Shown piece after piece: positions 13,601 through 28,600 of a stretch of 64,000 nt of DNA. The notes under the pieces were generated by a model. It saw only the letters and a program-made list of their open reading frames with translations. It had not been told where the DNA came from and did no database searches. Source of the stretch: Harmonia axyridis. Lineage: Eukaryota; Arthropoda; Insecta; Coleoptera; Coccinellidae. The number at the start of each line of letters is the position of its first letter. Positions within the stretch are counted from its first letter, which is position 1. A program made the translations under genes and the position numbers. The stretch spans positions 34,875,720 through 34,939,719 of the forward strand of contig NC_059504.1 of the NCBI RefSeq assembly GCF_914767665.1. Direction: 5' to 3'.

Positions 13601-16600
13601 TTTCTTCGTGATGTCATTAAAGTTTATGTTCATTCGAGGATTTGAACCCATGACTCTTCGCTACATAATCGTTGAGATGGCAAGCAGATATTCGTTTTAG
13701 ATAATTCAGAAAAGAATATTAATTTTTCGATAGATTTTTCATTTTTTCAGTAAAATTGAACCAAACGGCGTTAAATAATATTTATTGTCGGCTGATATAA
13801 TTTCAGTTTAGTGTCATAGATACTGTATAGTCCAACGAAAACTCAGCACCTCGATTTTTCGACTTAAAATACTTAACTTAAAATGAAAATGAGGAAAATC
13901 GCTCGGACCCGTCAATTTCTGATTCGAAGGTGAACAACTTTTCCGCTTTTTTTATCCCCGTACCTTCCCCTCTAACTGTGGTGAGTACAACCTCCTGATT
14001 TTGAATAGGGTTGAGGGGTGTTGCGATAACTTATTTTGAAGATCGTATAGAGTACTATCTGACCCTAAAGTTCGCTTCAAAATGTACATCGATAATGAAA
14101 TAACAGTGAAAATAGTGAAAAAGACAATGTGAAATTTATCTCGAGAATATTATTCGTATCTGACACATTTCAAAGGTATTGGGTAGTAAGTACTCTTCTA
14201 CTCTTTTACATGTCATTTCGTTATCGATGGAAATTTTGAAGGGAAATTTCAGGATCAGATGGTACTCGATAAAATCTTCAAAATGAGGTATCGCAACACC
14301 TTTCATCTCCATTCAAAATCAAGGGGTTGTACTCACCACCGTTAGGGGATGCGAAGGGCAGAAAAGTTGTTCCGCCTCGAATCAGGAATTGACGGGTCCA
14401 AACGGTTTTGCACATTTTCATTTTAAAGCCGGAATATCGAGGTGTTAAGTTTTCGTTGGAACACACTGTATTTATGACCCTAAACTGAAATAATTTTCCC
14501 AATAAATGTCATTTTACGCCATTTGATTCGATGTTACTGAAAAAATGGAAAATCTATCGAAAAATTAGCGTTCTAATCCCATATAACTCGATAGAGTATC
14601 CATTTCTTGACTCGAATCGAATATCGAATATCAATTATTATTTTTGAGAAAATACATTCGAATGATATCCATTATAATCAAATCACGATTTATAATTTCT
14701 ATGTTTTTACTACCAAAAATGTTAAAAAAATCGGTTGTTGAAGTTTTATTTATTTAAATTAGAAAAGTTTCAATTATTTAAGAAAATAAATGGCTTCAAA
14801 AGTTTCATGTCTATTGATATGATTCATCAATAACAAAAATTTTGCTTGGAAACAAGCGTAAATAGACTTGTCAGTTCATTGTCAGTAGGTATTCTAATTA
14901 TTGTCGTATTCTATTACACTATTGTAGTAGAAAGTAAAGACTTGGTACTACGTTACACCTTAATGTGTAAGCAAACAGTACGGAAGAGTATACCGATAAA
15001 CCATTAAAGAATATTATCTTTTATGGTTATTGCAATGGAAAGGTGCGCGCGTCAATGAATTTGCAAGTGTATTCACGCTTGTTTCTAAGCATACTTTTTT
15101 GTTATAAATAAATCATATCAATGAATTGAATTAAGCAATTCATTTCCTTGAATAATTCAAATCGGACATATGTTCCCATAATGTTTAAATAAAGATTACA
15201 TCACTTTTCATTCGGCAAAGTTTGTCGGTGAGCTAATAGATCACCCTGTATATTAGGTGATCATAAATTTTGATATTGAAGATCAATTTTGTTATTTTCT
15301 CAAAAGTAATCACAATGCTTCCTTCACCTTTGGTTTACTCGTAAAGCGGAATAGTGTGAAACTTGTGGTGCAATCGATATCGCTTTAAAATTGTATCAAA
15401 CTCAATCTATGAAAACATTAGACGAACTCAAGCACTTTCAAAGTTCATAATTTGGTACAACAAACTGAAAGCTATTGACCTCAGTTCTCCATAGCGCATA
15501 TCGATCTGTAGTCGCATACATATTATTTCAAGAATTGAATTTTCGATTTTTGTGGAATATAAAACGAGCTCTTTCCGTATTTATTTCTCGGGAATATTTA
15601 CTGCCAGACTTCGACTCCAATGAAATATTCACAACTCCCATCGATCCTTATAGGTCCATCCGGAAGAGTTCGAATCCTTTCTTATTTATTAAACCGCCTC
15701 CCAAGGATCCACTTAAATAATGCAATATTCATCTTCACCGATATCAAAAAAAAAAATAAAATATCCTGGCTTTTGAGTTTTTCGCCATCGTTCTGTATAA
15801 ATTCCACGGCGTGCTTTCAACTCAATAATATATACCAGAATGGGGTTCGGGGGATCTTTCAAAGTGAAAGCTCAAGTTTTAGGAAGCGGAGGCTGTTCCA
15901 ACTTATCAATAATTCACCAACTTCATTCAATCTGCTCGGGTTAATATTTGATGCGGGTCACGACATTTTCAGAAATAACGTAGGAGGATTTTTCTGTTGC
16001 TTGGATCATTCTTATAAGGGGTGATCAAGGATGTTGTGACTTGGTTTTTCCAACTAATCTTACTCGGACGCCAGTAATACTTTTAAATGGGAGAAATTGG
16101 AAATCCCACCAGAGTAATCGAGTTTTTTAACGATTCATTCTCTTTGAATATGAACTATATACGAGAGTAACAATAAGGGATGTTATGGAGCTTCGATTTC
16201 GATTCCGATGACTCGTAACTTCCGATTGAAATTACACTTCCGATTCCGATTTCGGTTCCGACACTTTTGAATCGGAAATTAATAATCAATTACTGAATTA
16301 CAATTGTTAGTAAAGTTGGAATGCGTAGGAGTGCTTGTCTCATACTACATAGGCGTACAACTTTGCTTTCGCCGTTTTTTTTTCGAGGCTTCATTGTAAA
16401 AAACTGGCTATACATTTATGATTCGAAGTTCGCTGGTCACTAATTTCTCCCATCTTCCGGGCAGCTTTCGAATTCAGCGTTGAAAAAACTAGTCATCTTT
16501 TGAAGCGATCCACGAATCGATCCAATTCTTTACTTCTTCATAACAAGTGCTGGTCAGCCAGGCTGTGTGCCATTGATCGAAAAACGTTTTAGTCCGAGAA

Positions 16601-19600
16601 AGCTATGTCTGGAGAATACGGCGGGTGGGGTAGGACTTCCCATTTCAACGTTTCCAAGTATGTCTTGAACACGTTCGCATCAAGGGGTCGAGCATTGTCA
16701 TGCTGTAAAATAACTTTATCATGTCTCTCGTTGCATTGCGGCCGTTTGTCTTTCAATGCTCGGCTCAAACGCATTCATTGCGTTTGATAACGATCGCCTC
16801 TTATTGTTACAGTCGATTTCAACAACTCATAATATACTACGCCGAGCTGATCCCACCAAATACTGAGCATGAACTTGGAACCGTGAATATTCGCTTTGGC
16901 CGTCGACGGAAGCATGACCGGGATATCCCCATGATTTTCTGTGCTTGGGATCATCGTGATAAACCCATTTTTCAGAAATTGCTTCTGTCTTTGACTTGCA
17001 AGCAACTAATCACAAGCAAACAAACGCCGTTCAACATCTCTTGGCTTCAACTCGTACGGCACCCAATTTCCTTGTTTCTGAATCATTCCCATATCTCTCA
17101 GGCGTTTTGAAATAACTTGTTGCGTCACTCCTAATGATGCTACTAATTCTTGTTGCGTTTGACACGAGTCTTGATCAAGTGATGCCTCCAATTCTGTATC
17201 TTCGAAAAGCTCCTCCTACCACCGCCATGCTTGTCTTCGACGTCAGATGCTGATGCATTCTTGAGGCGTTGAAACCACTCTTCGCATGTTCTTTCACTAA
17301 TAGCGGCCCCACTATAGATATTTGAGAGCATTCGATAAGCCTCAGTCGCAGATTTCTTCATAATAAAGCAGAAAATTAAAACCTCCCGCAAATGACAGAA
17401 TTTGGCTCGTTAGCTGACATGTGTAATCGAGAATAATTTCATGATGCAGACACAAATCGGCTAATATTTCGATGGCGTTATGTTTACGAATACCTAAGCT
17501 TATTGTATGACATCTACGATATATTTATTCCGACTACCACTTACCGCTAAATTTTTACTATGCGTTTGATTTACAAAAATAGATAGTGCAATTTAATCCA
17601 TTTGGTTAAATGAATGGTTACAAACTTGTAGTTTAGGAGAAGTGATGCGCATCATCACTGTTGGAGTTATAGTGAAGGAGCGATCTAGTGTAACGTGTAA
17701 GAAATAGTGGTACACCAACTCCTTTCAACCCAACTGTGCTATAGATACTCTTGGTATTGTCACCTCGATCTCCAGATCATTCACCCATTAAGCATCTATG
17801 AAACATTATAGCTAGCAAATCACTGAACTTTTCAATTTAGATATGAAGTGATTTTTGAGCGATCGGATCTCTAAACAGATCATTTGGTGACAATGCTTAC
17901 TATTTTCGAATTTTCAGCCAATAGTAGGTTTGAAGGATAAAGTTAGACTAACTGATGACGAAATCGTCCTCAAATTCGATTCTGTACTTCCGTCTGACCA
18001 ACTGTAAACCATGATAACTCTTGAATGGAAAGAAAGTTTTCTGGGTAGTTTCAAATCTCGAATGGCATTGTCTAGTTTGTTAATGGGTAAAATTCCAGAA
18101 GCAGAAGGAGTTCTGTATTGTATAATATGACAGTCCGAAGGTTGGTTTTCCTGTTCATTTCAAAACTGCCTACTATTCTACCGGAATGAAAATTTCCATT
18201 TAGATATGAAATAACCATTTCAAGCTATAAAAAATTTTTTTTTTGATTGTGACACTATATCGGAGGAACAAAGAAGAATTCGAAATTAACATAATAAAGG
18301 GTTTTCCGAGAAGAAGGGTTCATTCTGAGATTAAAAAACTCGATTTTAAGGGAAATAAATAGATATTTCTCCGTTGTGAAGAGGAAGGTATATCATTAAC
18401 AATATCAGCAAGATGCCCGTTACGGCTACGGTTGCAGCACCAACTTTTTTTTTTAATTTTCAATAACCATTTTTCACAATTGTGGCTGTATGTCCTCGAT
18501 AACTTTACGAATTCCATCTTTATCGTTTTAAATCGATTAGAAGCATTGACTCAGACCTGTGATTGCCAAAGTGGCCCAGATGGACCCCCGGAGGTCCTTA
18601 GCTTCAGTCACCAAGCTGCTCGAAACTGCGTAGTGCCAAAATTTAATCCTCAAATTGTTAATACCCAATTTCATTGTGTTATTGCAAAATATTCAACGTT
18701 TTCAAATAACACCTGCAATTTGCATGATGGACAAAAATGTTATATGTTACCGAATTTAGTTTTAGAGCCCTTTCTTAGTTTTTTCAAGCCATTGTTCAAC
18801 TTAAAAGTTTAGGAACCACTGACTTCTCTTTCACGTGGCCCCTAAAAAAAATTTGAAGATATCGAATCACAAAATCTCAGTGGCCAATTTTGATCACCAT
18901 TTATGCGCCAATTACATCCTAGGTGACGAACCAACAGCTATATAGGGGGTCTGCATGCCACATTATGCGCATGAATGAATGAACGCTTATAAGCTCTTGA
19001 CTTCACGTCAGTCTTTTCCTCATTTTTTTCTCGTTTAAAATGTTGAATTTTCAGTGAATGTGGAAAATCGGTTGATTAAAACGATACCAAGGTTTGCAAC
19101 TCTGCCTGTTGTTAACTGCAAGAGTTTTAATGTATAATTTTGCCAAGAAAGGCATTATTATAGCGCTAACATTGACCCGGCACAATTCTATAAATATATT
19201 CAAATGTTGCATGTTGGGAATTGAAGATTACCCTAGAAGTTAGTCTGTTTCGCATGTCAAGATATCACTACTTTGACGGCCTCGCTATTCAACAGAAACT
19301 TGCTTTGATTCGATAAGATTTAATTACGGCGGCGTTCTGTCTAATGGAGTTCAAATGGGATCGCACCATAATTCAATGTGTTGGTGGGGGAATGTCGTGT
19401 GATTGAACATTTTCATTGATATTGGCGGTTTATTAGGTTTTGTCGTGGGAATTTTCGTAAGTAATTGCACAAGTGCATCAAAATTACCGATAATTTTGCA
19501 TGACAGCGTGTTGTCATAAAAACTGCATGAGTTCATTTTCATTTTTGGAGAAAGAGCCCTCCACCTTCGGTGTCGGGCTCTTTCTCCAAAAATGAAAATG

Positions 19601-22600
19601 ATCTAATGCGGTTTTTCAAAGAAAACACGCTGGAATGCGAAATTATCCGGTCATTTTGATGCACGAGTGTAATTCGGGGGAATATTTCCCGAATAAACTG
19701 TTAACTTGTTAAAGTGAAATAGATTCCATAGATGCCATAGATTCGAACTGTGTAATAGAAACTATGCATCTATATGAACAGAACAATTATCGCAGTGCTG
19801 TTTCGCTTCCTACAATGCAATTATTTCTGTAATTTTCGATAATTGCATTCCATTTACATAAAATTTTTGACAGGAGGGAAATATTCGCTGTAATTTTCGA
19901 TAATTGTTCTCCATATACATAGAATTTTCGACAGGAGGAAAATATTCATTATTAGCTTGTCGGTTGATATCTACTTTATGAAATCAGAATCCCCGAGAAA
20001 AGTTTTATATTTAAGGATCCTTCTCTATCACGAATAACAAAACTATTCCAGAATCCCAAATTTTATTCATTCACACTATTTGGAGCTGAAAAACAAAAAA
20101 TCCATTTGAAAAATATGTGATACGGTGGGTTTCATCATAAACTGGACAAACATATACAGGGTGATTCACCGCGATGGCCTATTAGGAGTTTATGGAAAAT
20201 TGATCACAATTTCGTGCTGATCTTTACAACTTCCATTTATACCGGAAACAGACAACTACTTCCTCATCTGAAATGGCACACCCAGTATATTATTGCATCA
20301 TCAGATAGCTTTTTTGATACCAATTAACTCAATGGTTTGGTGTTTATTAGAAGATCATGAACTTGGACAACTCAAATTCATCAAAACTCAAGATTTTCAA
20401 ATTAGAACCTACATTCTTTATTATTTCAGTCGATTCTACGTATTAAAAGGGTGGAAGTCAGTTAAGCAAACCCTATACCTAAAATGAATACTCTAATAGT
20501 TATCGAGGAAGAACTTTAAATGAGGAAAAACCGCAATTTATTACTGTGTGGGTTAGTCTGTGACTTAAATTCGATGTTTCGATAACTAAATTTGACATTT
20601 CAACAATTGTAATGAATTATTCTTCATTGAAAATTGTATTGGTTTATGTATTTCTCAACAATCCAAACAAAAAATATTGCATATTGTCGAAATTGTCATC
20701 AAAAAAGCTATCTAATGATGCAATAATATACTGGGTGTGCCGGTGTGCCATTTGAAATAATAAAGTAGTAGTCTGTTTCCGGTATAACAAGGAGTTGTGG
20801 AGATCTGAAAATATTTTAGGGAGAAAGATCGTTGACTCAATCCCCAACATGCAAATTATCAGCTCAAAATTATGATTCGTTTTCCATAAACGTCTAATAG
20901 GCCACCCCGGTGAATCACCATGTATGTCATAAGACAAAAATTATTCTCCATTTCTCCCGGTGTCATCTACGCGACTATATATGTTTGTCCAGTTTATAAT
21001 TGAACACCCTATATATATAGAATTATCTACATAGATTCAAAAGTCTCGCATCACCCTATATCTCCAAACGTTTTTTTCTTCATAAGAAGTATGTACTATT
21101 TAATTGATTAGTTAAAAAAAAACACACTCACAGTGTTTGTATGAACTTAATCACCCACTATTACCCACTATATTAGAAAATAGAGCGGGCCATTTCAAAC
21201 AATGGATGCCCTCACTTTCAAGATAATCATTTACAGCTCTGATGCGATGAGATCTGTCATTATCTTCCATAAAACGAATGGGTCACCAACAGCCGTTAGC
21301 CATAATATCACGCGAAGTTGTATTTACAATCTCCCTGAGGTCTATCACCAGTCATTATTCCCTGAATATGGATTATCTCTGTGCGACCATTGGTCATAAT
21401 ACCACATCACATACAATAATAGGCACGAGGAGAGCATGTGTGAGCAGAGCTACTTTTGTTGACCCTCTCCACATGTGAATTCGATGTTTATCTTGTATCA
21501 AACAGATTCTCACCTAAGAAAAAAAAACACCGATTTCCAAAACTCTTCGAGCAAGTCCCCGTGCTTTTCGGTCCAATGAGCTCTGTGCTCAGGTCGAGGC
21601 AACCTCAGTGGTCGACGACACCACAAACCTGTCGCAAATATGCTTTTGTCTCTGTAATGTCAAGAGCGATACTTGAATTTCCAAGGCATGTCGCATATCT
21701 CTTTGAAGTGCTGGTAATGTTATGGCCGGATTCCTCTAACTAGACAGTTGAGTGGCTGTAATGATTTTGAAAGATAGAAGGTAAACGTGGCCCCGGAAGA
21801 AAAGACACTTTTGGCTCCACAACTTACGATAATGGTTCGGACTGACAGCGATCCAATTGTTCAGAAATGCAGCCAACAAATTTAAAATTACTGTGATGAT
21901 AGCCAACGTTCGAAACGGACAAGGCACATGAAGAAGAATGATTTTGTCGTTGATTAGTGACAAACTTCTAACCTCCGAAGCAATCGAGAAGCGAATTGTT
22001 AGTAAGGATTCATCAAGCCAAATAGCTTCACATTTTAACCAAACTTGACCAAAATGACCAAGGATTTTTTTATCAACGCCACCATCTTCAGCTCCTGTTG
22101 AAAGACAATTTTCCAGAGCTGTTCTTACAATCACTTACCTCAGCGATGTAGTTAGATAAAGAAAAAATAAATTTTCTTCTTCTTCTTTTTCGAACGACTC
22201 CTAAGATTTATCATTAGAAATTATAAAACGCATCTCAACTTCCCAGTAGTATTACCAACCGTCAAAACATTGATGACCATTATTTTTTTTTAGCATTCCC
22301 TCTTACGATTATGCTCCAAATCCAGACAAACAATGGATTCTCCAAGTCACAAATAAAATGAAGCCTATTCACAAACAATTCACCGACCTTCTTATGACCA
22401 AACGACTTCAAACACTACAATCAGTAGATGCAGCAGTCCAAAGAGTTGTGGAGGAACTTGAACGCCTAGGGGAATTACAGAATACGTATGTCATCTATAC
22501 TTCTGACCACGGTTATCATCTAGGACAATTCGGACTCATCAAGGTAAATATTGCGGCAATAATGAATTTATCGTTCAGATTTGATCCTTTTTTAATGATA

Positions 22601-25600
22601 AACTGCTTTAATTTCTTTATTGGCAAGTCTATTCTATAGATGACCCAACAATATTGGAACTAGGTATTGACAAAAAACAATGGGGAAATCACTGGCTTGA
22701 CGGCAGAAGCCTTTGAGCCCCCGTTCATTAATGCGACTTTGTAGAACATAAACTTTTTCAATGAAAGATTGCTTTCTTCTTAAGATATTCTTCTAGAATT
22801 TTTCTATGGTTCTGGGTACGTGATACACATGCACGAAGCTTGTAATAGTTGAAATCAAATATTTCGAAAGACATTATTTATGGGAACCCTAGTCAGATTA
22901 TGCCTCGAATTATGCTCATTAACGAACGCAACCGCAGCATTCGTGTTCTGAACCTACCCTAAGAATTTCAAGCTTCTGAGTATTTTTTTTCTGGAACTAT
23001 CGTATTTACAGCTCAACGGACGGACATTCTTGAATTTAACAATAAATTCGCCATCAGTGAGTGAATTTGAGAATTACATATATTGTAACGAAAGTAGAGC
23101 AATCTTTTCAGAAATTTATCTGTAGAAAGTAGATTAATTTATTATGCGCAAGTACCGTTTTTTCTTTGACAGGGATTACCACCATCTGGTTTTCCGCGTA
23201 TCAGTAAAATTTCAGGAACCAATCATTTCCTCTTTGGCGCTCCTGCGATGACTAAACTTTGTATATTCACTTTATCTTCTTTCTTTTTTGAAAGTAAATG
23301 AGTAAAGGGCAGCACTGTACGATGACCATCACGAAATTATAATTTAACCCCTTTTGTAATAACTTTTGGTAAGTTTTTTCAATATTTTAAAAATATATCG
23401 GTGCTTCGTACATATTACATATCATCAATTTCATTGGGGAAAACGAAAAGTTACCAATTTTTATTTGCAAATTAAAAATATTCATTTTCTTCCATGTGGA
23501 TTATTGTTGTGGATTATTATTGGAAATTATGTGAAAACCCCATAAAAATCAGTGATTTGTGAGAAGAAATATCTCTAATTTCATTTTGGACTGAGAAACC
23601 ACGTGGTGGTGTTCCCTCTTAAGGCGAATACACAGTGATTTTTAAGTACTCCCCAATTATCTGTCAAACTAATGTCACGATTTTTATAGATTTTGGTACT
23701 CAAGGATCTTGTGATATGACCAATATTATGGTGGTATTTATTTTTTTGTCAGATCTTACCTTCATCCGCGATAGTATTGAACTTTCTTATTTCAAATGGA
23801 TCACCATGTATATTTTTTGGCCCTTGAAATCCTTGAGAAAAACTGAATATTTTCATGTAATGTTCCCTATACCTAAATTAAATAATTTCGGAGTTATAGG
23901 TCACATTACCTTCGCCGAATTAAAATTAATACATTTAGAATTTAGATGGCTATGATTGAATAAACTCGTTTGATTCGAAATAAATAAATAATGTTTGGTA
24001 TTGGGAACATTACATGAAAATTATTGAGTATTTCTCAAGGATCTCAAAGCACAAAAAAGTGTCATTTGCAATGAGAAATTTCCGTATTATTCCGGAAAAA
24101 TGAAAAATCTGGCAACAATGTGATTAACAACATAATATCGGCCATATCATAAAATCCTTGTACTCCAAAATCTAAAACAATCGTTCGATCCGCTTCCGAG
24201 ATATTTGAGGCGTTCTATACTTAAAACTCTCTCTGTAATCATATTTTTTATGGAATTGAGACGTCATTAATTTATTTATTTATATATTTTGTAAGCCAGT
24301 GTAGAGTTTTGAACTGAAAGAATAACATAATTCTTGCACATAAAGAATAGTAGCCATTTAATGATTAGGCCTAGAATTAGTCTCATTCTCGTCTTGTTGC
24401 AAAACTGATGGTCTCATGGAAATTCAAATTACTCCATAGAAGTCAGGAAGGCGAATTCTATATTCACTGAATTTTATTTATTCCAGGGAAAAAGTTTTCC
24501 TTTCGAATTTGATGTCAGAATACCATTCCTCATACGTGGCCCTGGAATAGATCCTGGAGCAGTTATAGATGAAATTGTGCTGAATATAGATTTAGCGCCA
24601 ACGTTCCTTGACATAGCAGGTGTGGATACTCCACCACATATGGATGGTCGCTCGATTTTACCACTCTTGCTGAGCAGTAAAAGAAAGAAGTTGAAATGGC
24701 CCGACACATTTCTTATCGAAAGGTAAATACTGTTATGGTTCGCTAAAGACCTCCAAAATACATTTTTGACATTCTTGAGGAACTAACGGATGATCATTCA
24801 GTAAATGCTGATTTCATCCAATGCGAATTCAATCTTAACAACGAAGCTACCAAGCTTATTTGACTTCTATGATATTCATATTTATTATGTACAGGTGTTA
24901 GGTGGACAGAAATTCAAGAGGTTATTCCTTGGACGATTTTAAGTGTATTTCATGCTTTTTATTATTCTCGAAATGGCGTTTTGTTGCGAAGATAGAGGAC
25001 GAAACGAATTTTCAACAAATAACAATTTATTACTGAAAATTACATATAATATTTCTAAACCTACAACAATTATTGAAGATGGCTACCTCCAGCTCATCCC
25101 ATCCAATCTTCTCCTCATAGAATACCGAACTCTTTCAAAAACACCAGGGCTGTTTCTTATTGAGCCTCACCCTGCAATTATCCGATCTCTTAAATAGTCC
25201 ACATCTTCCACGAGGTTAGTATAAACTAATGACCTTAAATAGCCCAAAGGAAATATTTGTACATTAAATAGTAGAACAAAGCATTACGTGTTTGAAAAAG
25301 TTAACGAAGATGGGCCTAAGACTTTTCGTAATAAATTAACCTAACCTAACCTTCTCATTCAAATTATAATTTTATTGGATAAGAAAATTTGTTATACAAG
25401 TTGATATGACATATATTTTTGTCAGTCTTTGATATTCTTAGACCATCTGAAATCTGTTGGAACCGGCAACAGAGCAAACGTATCGCATCTTATATGCCAT
25501 TATGGAAATTCAAGATGGGCGACTTCAAACGAAAATAAATTTTAATTTTTTAGGTTTTTTGGATATACTAATGTTGGAAAATGCGTAATATATTATTGAT

Positions 25601-28600
25601 ATTGAGTATTGGGTGAATACCTTCGAAATAAATCACAAATTAACAGTGTATAATAAGTGGAATAAATTTCAATTTTTTTTTGGAGAACCCGAATCTGATT
25701 GTAGTTTTTTCACAGCATCAAACAATCATCAAATCATTATTTCTCATTAATGGCTCACTCTGAATAATTACCCAATTAAATAATATATAGGAAGCTACTT
25801 ACCAGGTTCTGTTGCTTTCGAATAATCTTCAAATCAAATAAAGATGGTAACACACAAATACACAGATGCGAATGCGCAAACACAACTGGAATGAAATCGG
25901 CTTATTCCTGCGTCTGCGTGATCGCTGACTGATTTCTTTCGAAAGTACCCGAAGGCCGTCGAGTTCAGCGCCTACTCTTCGCCTTAATTTCGTATGTTTC
26001 ACTCTAAGCACAAGTGCATTCATCCTTTGCTGTTTCATCGGTAGATTCCGCGGCTCTCAGCAGGGCTGACGTGTAGAATTGCAAACGCTGGTATAGATCG
26101 CCTTCATGTTTTGATGAAAGCGAAGAATGATCGCGGTAGGGATGCAGCGCCCTATTTTCTACTTGGTCTACTGGTCTCATGGACTAATTTATCTATCTCA
26201 AGATAAGAGATGTGAGATCTGTATTCATCTCCAATGCCCTAGTTGGGCAAATTGAAAGAATAACCACAACTATTCATTGTCTTATAGGAATATCAAATAA
26301 AACATATAATAAGAACTAATCTCTTTATGTTGTCCAGTTCAGGTCGTCGAGAAACCCCTTTTCTGGACGCAAAACTGAGGAAATTGGCGGCAAGAGAACA
26401 CCTTCGCACTTCGACCACTTCAGATATCACCCCTATATACGAATCAACCCCCATATACGAGTCGACCTCTGTTTTTCTTTTGAGCAACGATTCACAGCCG
26501 GATGAACCACCAATATCTTCGTCCACTGCTGCGAACAAGGTTTACGAATCTGAGGAAGCGACTGATGATGATGGTAATGAGAGCGACCATGAAGATGCCC
26601 TTCCGGACTTGAACGAAGACGTTCACAAAATACGAGAGCTTGAAATAGAGATACAGGAGGAAGAGCTAACTAATCAGGATAAACCTCCACTAAAACGTAA
26701 GTGTATTCAACGACAAATCATATGATAGTTATTCTGATGACCTTTTCATTCAGCACAAAATCAAGGCTGTTTAGAATATTGTTCGCTTTGATCACTGAAC
26801 AAATACACAACTATAATTTTAAAGTGATTATCAAATGAATTATGTAAAAGTGCAAATTTCGATTAGATTTTTGTTCTACACGATGTCGAAGGAAAGTTTA
26901 TATGTAAAAAAGGGATTAAAAGAAAAATGAGCCGTAAATTTTAATTCTGAGAATACATTATTTGTGAATTTATTCTTCAATAGGTATAATCTCATAAACT
27001 CATAAAATCTCATTTTGTCTTTTTTTTTTGTTATACTCAATAGGTATATATAATAACTGACAAAGAAACTGCAACACACAGAGGCGCTGTTTAAATTTTA
27101 ATTTTTTTGGTAAAACATAGATAGTATAGCAAGGAGTAAACGAATGGATTTGGAGAAAAAATCGTGAAGGCGTTTTCATGTGAACAATTCTCGTTCACAT
27201 TTTGTGAACAAATATTGCTGTCGTTTTTTGCAATTTTTTTAAATTTTACAACAAAGGTGCTGTTCGGGGAGATCCAAAGTCGATGTTTATTTGTTGTTGA
27301 AATGTCTAGAGAACGTGTACGCAGAATTTATCGCCAGCTAAGTGAATTTGATAGAGGTCGAATTATTGATCTACGAGAGGCGGGTTTGTCATTTCGAGAA
27401 ATCGCTAACCGTACGAACAGCAATCCAACTACTGTTATGAGATGTTGTCAAGCGTGGTTTGATAATACCCAGAATCGAAGAAGAGTAGGCACCGGGCACA
27501 GATGAAGTTCAAGATCGACATCTAAAACTTATGGCCATTAGAGACCGATTTGCGACAACTCGATCTTTGGCTGATGAGTGGTTAGGAGAACAAGGCCATC
27601 CTGTAACTGTCCGAACGGTTTACCGACGGATAAGGTCTATTGGACTTCAGCATTATCGACCCCATCTTGTGTTACCTCTGAGGGTTGAGCATCGCCGGCA
27701 ACGTTTACAGTGGTGCAGAGAACGTCAGCATTGGAATGTGGAATGGCTTCAGGTCGTCTTTTTAATGAGTCTCGATTCTCTTTGGGTGCACATGATGGCC
27801 GAAAAAGAATTAGAAGTCGTCGGGGAGAAAGACGTAAACCTCAGTTTGATGTTTGATGTTGAGCGTCATGTACACCGGACAGCAGGCGTTATGATATTAG
27901 GTGCTATTGCACATGCAAGTAGGTCACCTTTAGTCTTTATTCGAGGTAACATGATAGCGCTGCGTTACCTTCAAGAAAAAGTTGGGCCATATGTTTTTCC
28001 TTAACTTAACCAGCTTGAGCATCCAATATTTCAGAAAGATAATGCCCGACCTCATGTTGCCAGAGTTAGTTCAAACTTTTTCGAAGCAACCCATGTGAAT
28101 CTTTTGGCAAGGCCGCCCAGATCCTCCGATCTTTCGCCCATAGAGCATGTTTGGGACATCATGGGTAGAAGGCTTGGAAATTTACCCCAGCCCTAACGGA
28201 CTTTGACGGCTCTGAGACATGATATACAGGTAGCTTGAGATAGTATCCCTCAAGAAGAAATAGACCATCTTAATGCATCAATGCTGAGACGTTAATCGAG
28301 AATATCGATAACGATAATCGCGGTGGACACATCATTAACAAATTTATTAAAAAAAATTGTACACCCTTCGTTTTTATTCTCCAAATTTCAATCATTTACT
28401 CCTTGCTATACTAACAGGTGTTTTTTTTTTTCGAGGTATATAACTTTGAGTTGGCATTACTGTTCAAGATGGCGACCGATTTAACAGCTGTCAAGTGATG
28501 TATTCTCAGTTTGGTTTGGCAATTCATCATGAATAGACTCACGCCTAAACAACGTTCACAAATAGTGCAATTTTATTTCGAAAATAATGGTTCTGTGCGG

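Noticed and set aside
13630..13692. Functional tRNA gene on the minus strand
   Set aside because: Only the B box and part of the anticodon arm are seen. There is no A box, no closed acceptor stem and no terminator.
15475..16024. Overlapping open frames as an unannotated exon
   Set aside because: Sulf phase and homology run directly from 13309 to 22294, leaving no room for extra residues here. No family match.
21736..22134. 132-codon minus-strand frame as a nested gene
   Set aside because: No recognisable domain. The adjacent minus-strand Tc1 relic makes decayed transposon or chance more likely.
25336..25351. Interstitial telomere
   Set aside because: Only two and a half CCTAA units, too short to distinguish from the frequent ends of insect retroposons.
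26343..26360. CAG at 26340-26342 as the acceptor of the acidic Sulf exon
   Set aside because: It would put the exon out of frame with the incoming phase. The CAG ending at 26337 keeps the GRRE frame.
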